Assembly: GCA_027451425.1 (NCBI GenBank)
Contig: DAIDJH010000123.1
Location: 1-6,047 of the forward strand
DNA from: Bdellovibrionales bacterium
GTDB taxonomy: Bacteria > Bdellovibrionota > Bdellovibrionia > Bdellovibrionales > UBA1609
DNA length: 6,047 bases
Direction of reading: 5' to 3'
Under the pieces are notes generated by a model. It was not told the DNA's origin, did not search any database, and was given only the letters and a program-made list of their open reading frames with translations. The position numbers and the translations under genes were made by a program. The stretch's first letter is position 1. Each line of letters starts with the position of its first letter. This document shows, one piece after another, positions 1 to 5,554 of this stretch.

Positions 1-1208
1 AAGGAGCCATCCGCGGCCTCATCATCGACAAAGCCAAGGGGAATGTCCTGAAGCTCTCGCGACACACGGCCATCCGGCTGAGCACTCACGGCACCGAAAT
101 GATTGACTTTGCGAGACAAAATCGCATCTACAAAAGCACGTATATCGATATCAAAGATAAAAGTTACGATAAAATCGACACGACATTTTCAATTTCATTC
201 GCGACACTTTTTGCGCAACTTGTAGATATGAAAGAGGGAGAAGGTAAAAGTTCACTCCCCGATTTTATGACAATTGCCGACGACTTGAATGCCGTCCTTG
301 ATGAAGCTCATCGCGATGGCAGCCTCAAAGAAAAAGTTCGCGAAAATCTTGCCGAGTACATCATCAAAGACCGCGAAATTGTTGTGGGCATTGAACGCTA
401 CCTGAAGCACAACAAGAAGTTTTTTATCATTACGAATTCCGACTTTCCCTATGCAAAACTTCTTCTGGACTACGCGATTTCACCGTTCACGAAACATTCC
501 GGCGGATGGCAGGATCTTTTTACCTACGTCATCGTTCGCGCCGGCAAACCGAATTTCTTTTTTGAAGACTCACCGTTTATACGAGTCGATGCCCGCGCGG
601 GCACAACGGGAGCGTCGGTCTCACCAAACGAACTCTTAAGCCCCGGCATATATCAGGGCGGCAATTCCACGCGTTTTACGAATGAACTTGGGCTTGAACC
701 CGACGAAGTCCTTTACGTCGGCGATCATATTTACGGCGACGTCGTGCGAATCAAAAAGGATTGCGCATGGCGGACGGCCCTTGTTGTCGAGGAGTTGGAT
801 ACCGAAATCAAAGCGATACAAAAGGCCGCGCCAGTAGTGCACGAAATCAACAAATGGATGGCAAAAAAAATCCCGCTTGAAACGGAAATCGACGATCTCA
901 TTTCAAAAAAAATCGAAACGGGTAAAAATACCGCCGACAAAAAAATCGATGCGCTTATTAAAAAAGCGAAGGAACTTGATAAAAAAATCTCGCCTCTTAT
1001 TCGAAAGCAACAAACGTTGTTTAACCCACAGTGGGGTGAGGTCATGCGCGTAGGAATTGAGGAGAGCTACTTTGCTTACCAAGTTGAGCGGTTCGCCTGT
1101 ATCTACACGGCGCGGCTGGGACATTTTCTCAAAATGTCCCCGCGCACCTATTACCGCTCGATGAAGCGTCCGCTCCCGCATGAAATGATGGGCTCGAGCC
1201 AACTTTGA
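1..1208 (+). CDS. HAD-superfamily 5'-nucleotidase (HAD-IG type), 5' end missing
   Basis: The reading frame is open from the window's left edge (first full codon at base 3) to TGA at 1206-1208, giving 401 visible residues. An ATG at 99 is internal: the 32 codons before it read in frame as typical family sequence (IRGLIIDKAKGNVLKLSRH). The family hydrolyses purine and pyrimidine 5'-monophosphates in the cytosol, using a HAD aspartate. HAD motif II is visible as FFIITNSD (TNS at 432-440) and motif IV as VGDHIYGD (720-740). The nucleophile motif DxDxT should lie in the missing N-terminus. A Lys-rich, probably coiled-coil helix (about 890-1010) precedes the conserved C-terminal block with WGEVMRVG, FAYQVERFACIYT and a final PLPHE. 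I estimate 60-90 N-terminal residues are outside the window. Family assignment is secure; the exact substrate cannot be read from sequence. The 3' end abuts a convergent gene. Confidence 0.88.
   Translation, partial: GAIRGLIIDKAKGNVLKLSRHTAIRLSTHGTEMIDFARQNRIYKSTYIDIKDKSYDKIDTTFSISFATLFAQLVDMKEGEGKSSLPDFMTIADDLNAVLDEAHRDGSLKEKVRENLAEYIIKDREIVVGIERYLKHNKKFFIITNSDFPYAKLLLDYAISPFTKHSGGWQDLFTYVIVRAGKPNFFFEDSPFIRVDARAGTTGASVSPNELLSPGIYQGGNSTRFTNELGLEPDEVLYVGDHIYGDVVRIKKDCAWRTALVVEELDTEIKAIQKAAPVVHEINKWMAKKIPLETEIDDLISKKIETGKNTADKKIDALIKKAKELDKKISPLIRKQQTLFNPQWGEVMRVGIEESYFAYQVERFACIYTARLGHFLKMSPRTYYRSMKRPLPHEMMGSSQL
1118..1140. repeat. Perfect inverted repeat, 10-bp arms with 3-base loop
   Basis: GGGACATTTT (1118-1127), loop CTC (1128-1130), AAAATGTCCC (1131-1140). 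The arms are perfectly complementary, and after one mismatch (1117/1141) two more G-C pairs can form. It lies inside the coding sequence of the nucleotidase (residues GHFLKMS), 66 bases before its stop, and 68 bases past the stop of the minus-strand gene. No run of T follows on either strand, so it is not a classical intrinsic terminator. It may still form an RNA hairpin at the convergent 3' ends, for example blocking 3' exonuclease decay of the minus-strand transcript, or it may be chance. Confidence 0.6.
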
Positions 1209-1853
1209 CTAACGCGGCCCGTGCACAAAAACAAATATAGTATTCGCGTCGCCGTTCAGTTGCAAAATGGCCGCCGTCCACTTCGCATCATTCACCTTTT
1301 TCAAATGCCCTTGCCGTGAAGCAATGAGCGACAAACACGCAAATTGCGATTTTTTGCAATCGCGCTTGGCGTCGGCGCGCTCAGCCGCATTGAGCGGGAG
1401 CCCGGATTCAAAAATTGCAAAAGCATTCGGCGTTCGCTCTCGAGCATCGGCCAATCTCATAGGTGAGTTCGGCATAATGATAAGAGCGTGCTTCGCTGGC
1501 GCTGTCTGTGACGTCGCCGCTCCGGGCACGGCCGCAGTTTCGCCCATTGTCGTCGCCACAGAAAATTGAACGCCAAGCTCGGGCGCGACGTCGCGAAAGC
1601 CACTCCATATGCCCTGACTTGTCATATCCGTTCCGCATAAAATGACGACAGGGTGATCGCGAATTTCAAGCCAAAACCGACGGTACAATACCGCGCCAAT
1701 TTGCTCCGGGTTATCAAACTGCGTGAGATCCATAATAGACGTCGTCATCGGCGCGGCTGACCCCTTAAAAATTCGAATAAGTGCAAGCGCCGTAAACGCA
1801 ATAACGGCAACAGTAAATGACACCATAACCAACTGGTCAGCTTTTCGTGACAT
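1209..1853 (-). CDS. Unrecognised protein with one N-terminal membrane anchor
   Basis: A 214-residue protein that I do not recognise. Translation is placed at ATG 1853-1851 (MSRKADQ) because this gives a short positively charged N-terminus followed at once by a hydrophobic segment at residues 8-26 (LVMVSFTVAVIAFTALALI). That resembles a signal anchor or uncleaved signal sequence. The frame stays open upstream to an ATG at 1976, but that extension looks non-coding in composition. The ribosome site is poor: a G run sits directly before the ATG. The remainder looks globular, with alternating hydrophobic strands (HPVVILCGTD near residue 67, HALIIMPN near 122, NTIFVFVHG near the end), suggesting an alpha/beta fold. 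Cysteines lie at 73, 166 and 173; the last two (DCKKSQFAC) could form a disulfide if the domain is exported. It is monocistronic, convergent with the nucleotidase and divergent from the CoA operon, so context gives no functional hint. The frame is probably real since no strong plus-strand alternative covers it. Confidence 0.6.
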   Translation of the reverse strand: MSRKADQLVMVSFTVAVIAFTALALIRIFKGSAAPMTTSIMDLTQFDNPEQIGAVLYRRFWLEIRDHPVVILCGTDMTSQGIWSGFRDVAPELGVQFSVATTMGETAAVPGAATSQTAPAKHALIIMPNSPMRLADARERTPNAFAIFESGLPLNAAERADAKRDCKKSQFACLSLIASRQGHLKKVNDAKWTAAILQLNGDANTIFVFVHGPR

Positions 1854-1997
1854 CCCCCCACCGTTACCACGGCACTGTTGGACCGTCACGCCGGCCATTT
1901 GCCAGACACGGCCCAAGCGTGCTAGGTTCACGCCAAAGCAGGACTTGATCCAGTAGTGCGCGCGCGTGTGGCGCATGAACGAGAAGGACAGGTACCC
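1854..1997. promoter_or_regulatory. Divergent intergenic region, presumed promoters
   Basis: These 144 bases separate the start of the minus-strand membrane-protein gene from the start of panG, so promoters for both the 214-residue protein and the five-gene CoA operon should lie here. I could not identify a convincing -35/-10 pair on either strand; TTGATC at 1946-1951 is a weak -35 candidate for the operon with no good -10 partner. No riboswitch-like fold or operator palindrome was evident by eye. GTGCGCGCGCGTGTG (1956-1970) is a strictly alternating purine-pyrimidine stretch. The promoter role is inferred from gene orientation only. Confidence 0.4.
1984..1988 (+). promoter_or_regulatory. Ribosome binding site of panG
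   Basis: AAGGA lies 9 bases before ATG 1998. It decides the start of panG against the in-frame GTG at 1956, which would add 14 residues (RARVAHEREGQVP and flanks) in front of the Rossmann strand and has no ribosome site. Confidence 0.7.
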
Positions 1998-2762
1998 ATG
2001 AAAACGTATTTAATTATCGGCACTGGCCGGTGCGCTCGACATTTCGATCATTATTTTGATCTTCTTGGCATCCCGCATTTTTGCTGGAATCGAAACGACA
2101 AGCCCGAAATCCTCGAATCCCTGGCCGAAAAGGCTGATCGTGTTTTGCTTCTCATTCGCGATTCAGCAATCGTCGATTTTTTTGAGTCGCACCCATTTTT
2201 GTCGTCGGAAAAAAGCATTCATTTTTCAGGCGTTTTGTCGCATCCGAAAATCGCCAGCGCCCATCCGCTTATGACTTTTGGCCCCGGCCTTTACGATTTT
2301 GAAACATACAAGCATATTCCGTTCGTATGCGAAGACGGCGGCCGCTGGTTTGCCGAGCTTTTGCCGGAACTGCCGAATCCGCACTACTACATCGCACGCG
2401 AAAAAAAACCGCTCTATCACGCTCTTTGCTCGATGAGTGGCAACTTCACCACCATGCTATGGGAGTCTGTCGCGAAAAAAATCGCGGCGGAGTTTAAAAT
2501 ACCAAGCGAGGCGCTTGCGCCCTACCTTGCGCAAACCTTCAAAAATTTGCTCGCTGAAATGAGCGCCCAGCCCCAGACGCAATCAAGTGAAACTCAATCG
2601 GTTTTGACCGGGCCACTCCAGCGCGGCGACAGTAAAACCGTCATTCAGCACCTCGATGCCTTGCAAGGTACCCCCGAACAGTCGCTCTACTATGCATTTA
2701 TGAATTATTACTTCGCGCAAAACCGTAACCGACGGGAACAAAATGAATATCTTAGATTTTAA
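1998..2762 (+). CDS. panG: Rossmann/DUF2520 reductase, probable ketopantoate reductase PanG
   Basis: A 254-residue protein with an N-terminal Rossmann fold opening YLIIGTGRCARHF (residues 4-16, nucleotide-binding GxGR loop). A C-terminal helical DUF2520 domain follows. Family marks seen are HFSG (75-78), SAHPLMTFGPG (87-97), H141 and N149 in the HALCSMSGNF stretch, and LTGPLQRGD (203-211) followed by HLDAL. Such proteins resemble 6-phosphogluconate dehydrogenase-like reductases. A DUF2520-type enzyme, PanG, was described in Francisella as an NAD(P)H-dependent ketopantoate reductase unrelated to the usual PanE in sequence. Here it leads an operon and overlaps panB by 20 bases, exactly where the step between PanB and PanC is needed and where no panE is seen. 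The fold and family are clear; the pantoate-forming role is inferred from context and that precedent. The start at ATG 1998 is supported by AAGGA 9 bases upstream and by the position of the first beta strand. Confidence 0.75.
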   Translation: MKTYLIIGTGRCARHFDHYFDLLGIPHFCWNRNDKPEILESLAEKADRVLLLIRDSAIVDFFESHPFLSSEKSIHFSGVLSHPKIASAHPLMTFGPGLYDFETYKHIPFVCEDGGRWFAELLPELPNPHYYIAREKKPLYHALCSMSGNFTTMLWESVAKKIAAEFKIPSEALAPYLAQTFKNLLAEMSAQPQTQSSETQSVLTGPLQRGDSKTVIQHLDALQGTPEQSLYYAFMNYYFAQNRNRREQNEYLRF

Positions 2763-3534
2763 AAAAAGAAAAAATGAACATCGAAAAATTTCAATGGTTA
2801 CGGCTTACGACTACACGAGCGCCCTCATTGCGGCCAAAACTGAAATCGACGTGCTGCTTGTCGGCGATAGCGGTGCGATGACGATGCACGGACATTCATC
2901 GACGCTCCCCGCGACTATTGACATGATGGAGCTTCACACATCCGCCGTTGTCAGAGGCGCAAAGGAACAAAAATTTGTTGTCGCCGACCTGCCTTTTCTG
3001 TCTTACCGAAAAGATTTGAATTCAAACGTCGCGGCTGCCGAGCGCCTCATGCGCGCCGGAGCCCATGCCGTAAAACTCGAAGGCGCCGCCGGCAATCTTG
3101 ATTTTATTCGACATCTTGTGGAGTCCGGCGTACCGGTCATGGGGCATATCGGGCTTACTCCTCAATCCGTAAATCAACTGGGCGGCTTTCGCGTGCAAGG
3201 GCGAGAGTCGAGCGACGCCGAACGTCTGATGACCGCCGCACGTGAAATTGAATCAGCCGGCGCGTTTTCACTTGTACTCGAATGCGTGCCGAGTTCGCTC
3301 GCGAGGCAAATCACACAAGCACTTACGATCCCGACTATTGGGATCGGCGCAGGCCCCGACACCGATGGACAAGTTCTCGTCTGGCAAGATTTACTAGGGC
3401 TCAATACCGAATTTCAACCGCGATTTGTTCGCAACTATTGCACCGGTGCAAAAATCTTCGCCGACGCGCTCAACTCTTACGCGCACGATGTGATGAGCGG
3501 CGACTTCCCCTCGCTTCAAGAGAGCTACGAATGA
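2743..3534 (+). CDS. panB: 3-methyl-2-oxobutanoate hydroxymethyltransferase PanB
   Basis: A 263-residue protein of the usual family length. It transfers a hydroxymethyl group from 5,10-methylenetetrahydrofolate to 2-oxoisovalerate, giving ketopantoate, the first committed step of pantothenate synthesis; the enzyme is cytosolic and metal-dependent. A TIM-barrel PanB pattern runs throughout: MVTAYDYTSA (18-27), VGDSGAMTMHGH (40-51), ADLPF (81-85), AVKLEG (109-114), MGHIGLTPQSVNQLGGFRVQGR (133-154), LVLECVP (177-183), TIGIGAGPDTDGQVLVWQD (198-216). Metal ligands D42, D82 and E113, the Lys at 111 and the catalytic Glu at 180 correspond to the known active-site residues. The start at 2743 gives the normal N-terminal length before TAYD; a weak GACGGGA precedes it. 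It begins inside the end of panG (20-base overlap), and its stop overlaps the panC start as ATGA, indicating coupled translation. Confidence 0.96.
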   Translation: MNILDFKKRKNEHRKISMVTAYDYTSALIAAKTEIDVLLVGDSGAMTMHGHSSTLPATIDMMELHTSAVVRGAKEQKFVVADLPFLSYRKDLNSNVAAAERLMRAGAHAVKLEGAAGNLDFIRHLVESGVPVMGHIGLTPQSVNQLGGFRVQGRESSDAERLMTAAREIESAGAFSLVLECVPSSLARQITQALTIPTIGIGAGPDTDGQVLVWQDLLGLNTEFQPRFVRNYCTGAKIFADALNSYAHDVMSGDFPSLQESYE

Positions 3535-4313
3535 AAGTTTTTGAAAGCCTGCGGGCCTGGCAAGCGGCGCGACGAGAAATCCATGATAGCGTCGGTTTTG
3601 TGCCAACGATGGGTGCGCTCCATGCCGGGCATTTATCGCTTGTCGATCGTTCGCGCCAAGACAACACCACTACCGTCGTGAGTATTTTTGTGAATCCGAC
3701 ACAATTTAATAACCTGGACGATTTGCAAAAATACCCTCGACACGTGAACCGCGACATCGAACTTATGCAGGCGCGCGGAGTGGATTTTCTTTTGCTCCCG
3801 AATGAAAATGAAATGTACGAAGACAAGTACCAATTTCAAATGTTTGAAAAATCAGAAAGTAAAATTCTGTGCGGCGCATTCCGCCCCGGTCATTTTGAGG
3901 GAGTTTTGACCGTCGTCATGAAACTTCTTAATCTCGCGCAAGCCGATCGCTGTTACATGGGTGAAAAGGATTACCAACAGCTGCGGCTCATCCAGAACAT
4001 GGCCAAAGCGTTTTTCATGAAAACGGAAATCGTTGGCTGCCCAACTGTACGCGAGCCTTCGGGTCTTGCCATGAGCTCACGCAATGAACGCTTGACCCCG
4101 GCGGGGCGCGCGCATGCCGCGAAATTGTTTGAAATATTGTCAGGCGCACAAGATGCGCTCCATGCACGCCGCGAGCTTGAGCGACTCGATTTTAAAGTCG
4201 ATTACGTCGAAGAGCACTGGGGCAGACGACTGTCGGCTATTTGGTATGAAGGGGTGCGTCTTATCGACAACGTTGCCCTTGATCCAAAAAATGAAATGAG
4301 GCCATCGCCATGA
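3531..4313 (+). CDS. panC: Pantothenate synthetase PanC
   Basis: A 260-residue ATP-dependent ligase that adenylates pantoate and condenses it with beta-alanine to give pantothenate. Nucleotidyltransferase signatures are present in order: VGFVPTMGALHAGHLSL (21-37, HIGH-type loop), SIFVNPTQF (51-59), YPR (68-70), RPGHFEGVLTVVMKLLN (118-134), GEKDYQQLRLI (144-154) and VREPSGLAMSSRN (173-185, KMSKS-like loop). The start at ATG 3531 fits the family N-terminus (KVFESLRAWQA); the frame is open further upstream only as a shadow inside panB. A weak AAGAGAG lies 6 bases before the ATG, and the start overlaps the panB stop, so translation is probably coupled. The protein is about 20 residues shorter than common PanC (near 280). 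The loss is in the C-terminal domain, where VDYVEEHWGRRLSAIWYEGVRLIDN is compressed. Catalytic motifs all look intact, with Ser177 where Asp is usual. Confidence 0.95.
   Translation: MKVFESLRAWQAARREIHDSVGFVPTMGALHAGHLSLVDRSRQDNTTTVVSIFVNPTQFNNLDDLQKYPRHVNRDIELMQARGVDFLLLPNENEMYEDKYQFQMFEKSESKILCGAFRPGHFEGVLTVVMKLLNLAQADRCYMGEKDYQQLRLIQNMAKAFFMKTEIVGCPTVREPSGLAMSSRNERLTPAGRAHAAKLFEILSGAQDALHARRELERLDFKVDYVEEHWGRRLSAIWYEGVRLIDNVALDPKNEMRPSP
4298..4301 (+). promoter_or_regulatory. Ribosome binding site of coaBC
   Basis: GAGG inside the last codons of panC, 8 bases before ATG 4310. It supports independent or coupled initiation of coaBC at the ATGA overlap with the panC stop. Confidence 0.55.
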
Positions 4314-5554
4314 GCAGCAAGAAAATCCTGATCGGCATAACCGGGTCCATTGCCGCTTACAAAACGGCGGAACTGCTATCTCGACTCAAAAAATCCGGGC
4401 ACGAGATCGAAGTGATCGCAACGAGCAGCGCTCTTAAATTTATCGGCGAGGCAACTCTTGAGGGATTAAGCGGACGCCCCATTTACAAAGACCTTTTTGA
4501 ACCCGGCCGAATGATGGATCATATTCGCCTTGCCCGGTGGGCCGATGCGTTTGTCGTCGCCCCACTCTCCGCGCAACATTTATCGTCGCTTGCTCGCGGC
4601 GAAGCTCATGATCTCTTGAGCGCGACAGCTCTCGCCTATGAAAGAAATAAACCTTTTTTAGTGGCACCGGCGATGAATACCGAGATGTGGAACCATCCGG
4701 CGACACAAGAAAACGCTAAGCTCATTCGTCAATATGGTGCGCGCATCATCGAACCGTCCGAAGGGCTTCTCGCTTGTGGGGAATTCGGCGCTGGCAAAAT
4801 GGCCGAGCCGGAAAAAATCGAAAGTGCGCTGCTTGAAGCGTTTCGCGTCTTAAAAAACATATCGGTTTTGTTCACTTTTGGCGGCACACGCGAAGTGATT
4901 GATGGCGTGCGTGCGATAACCAACACAAGCACCGGGCAAACTGGCGCGGAACTCGCCGACTTGTTTCACGCCAGCGGCTTTGACGTCACTTCGATTGCCG
5001 GAACAAGTTCAGTGATGCCGCGCGAAGCTCACGTCACCGCACGCTTCGAGACGCACGCCGATTTGAACGATCACCTTCGCGAGGCCTTGCGGGCACGACC
5101 GATTCAAGCCGTCGTGCACGTTGCCGCCGTCAGCGATTTTTCAGTTGAGACGATCGGCGTGGGCGAAAATACTTTTTCGCCTTCGGCCGAAGTGAAATTG
5201 TCATCGGATAACCGCATGGTCTTGCAACTCAAACGCAATCCCAAAATTGTGAATCTGCTTAAAGAATACGCGCGAGATTTGAAACTCAAGGTCATCGCCT
5301 TCAAGCTCACAAAATCGGCCGACCTCCGCAAACGCGAAGAGGCTTCGCTTAAGCTTCTCAACTCCCCCGGGGTCGACTACGTCGTTCACAACGATTTAAG
5401 TGACGCCGAACAAGAAGGCCATCGACGTCAGTTTACGATATACTCGAAAGGCCAACCCGCTCTCGCCGTGAAGGGCACCGCCGATTTAGCAAAACTTCTC
5501 ATGGCGCTCATCGAAGGCGAATCTCCACGCCGGCAACCGGAGGTACACGCATGA
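4310..5554 (+). CDS. coaBC: Bifunctional phosphopantothenoylcysteine synthetase/decarboxylase
   Basis: A 414-residue fusion of the usual CoaBC (Dfp) length. The N-terminal half (about 1-180) is the FMN-dependent decarboxylase Coa[21 protein letters not shown] (4-23), the active-site His in [11 protein letters not shown] (His71), the PAMN motif in [10 protein letters not shown] (Asn123), and the clamp [16 protein letters not shown] (152-167, Cys156). The C-terminal half (about 184-405) is the synthetase Coa[24 protein letters not shown] (190-212, with Asn205 in the ITNTSTG motif), VHVAAVSDF (269-277), KLSS (Lys296), NPKIV (310-314), IAFKLTKS (329-336) and VVHNDLS. It joins cysteine to 4'-phosphopantothenate with nucleotide activation, then decarboxylates to 4'-phosphopantetheine. 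The FKL segment replaces the FAAET seen in E. coli-type CoaB, and PLSAQH (85-90) replaces the usual PATANT in the CoaC half. All recognised catalytic residues remain, so both activities are expected. Both ends overlap neighbours by ATGA. Confidence 0.95.
   Translation: MSSKKILIGITGSIAAYKTAELLSRLKKSGHEIEVIATSSALKFIGEATLEGLSGRPIYKDLFEPGRMMDHIRLARWADAFVVAPLSAQHLSSLARGEAHDLLSATALAYERNKPFLVAPAMNTEMWNHPATQENAKLIRQYGARIIEPSEGLLACGEFGAGKMAEPEKIESALLEAFRVLKNISVLFTFGGTREVIDGVRAITNTSTGQTGAELADLFHASGFDVTSIAGTSSVMPREAHVTARFETHADLNDHLREALRARPIQAVVHVAAVSDFSVETIGVGENTFSPSAEVKLSSDNRMVLQLKRNPKIVNLLKEYARDLKLKVIAFKLTKSADLRKREEASLKLLNSPGVDYVVHNDLSDAEQEGHRRQFTIYSKGQPALAVKGTADLAKLLMALIEGESPRRQPEVHA
5539..5544 (+). 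promoter_or_regulatory. Strong ribosome binding site of coaX
   Basis: GGAGGT within the last codons of coaBC, with 6 bases between it and ATG 5551. It is the best Shine-Dalgarno match in the window and fixes the coaX start at the ATGA overlap with the coaBC stop. Confidence 0.8.

Noticed and set aside
1118..1140. Intrinsic terminator
   Set aside because: The hairpin is perfect but neither strand has a following T run, so it is listed as an inverted repeat only.
1267..1569. Plus-strand frame of 100 codons opposite the minus-strand membrane-protein gene
   Set aside because: It has no ribosome site or motif. The opposite strand gives a longer frame with a clear membrane segment and near-exact abutment to its neighbour.
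1900..1960. Possible tRNA suggested by GGTTCACGCC at 1925-1934
   Set aside because: The flanking bases do not pair into a T-arm stem and no acceptor or anticodon arm can be drawn.
1854..1976. N-terminal extension of the minus-strand membrane protein to ATG 1976
   Set aside because: The frame is open but has no ribosome site, its residues look like translated intergenic DNA, and it would place 41 residues before the membrane segment.
1956..1997. GTG at 1956 as an earlier start for the PanG-like reductase
   Set aside because: It has no ribosome site and adds an Arg-rich tail before the Rossmann strand; ATG 1998 has AAGGA 9 bases upstream.
3282..3530. Open in-frame extension upstream of panC (83 extra codons)
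   Set aside because: It lies wholly inside panB in another frame. The family N-terminus begins at ATG 3531, so the extension is a shadow.
3470..3826. Minus-strand frame of 118 codons opposite panB and panC
   Set aside because: It is antisense to two firmly identified genes and its Ser/Arg-rich product shows no family motif.
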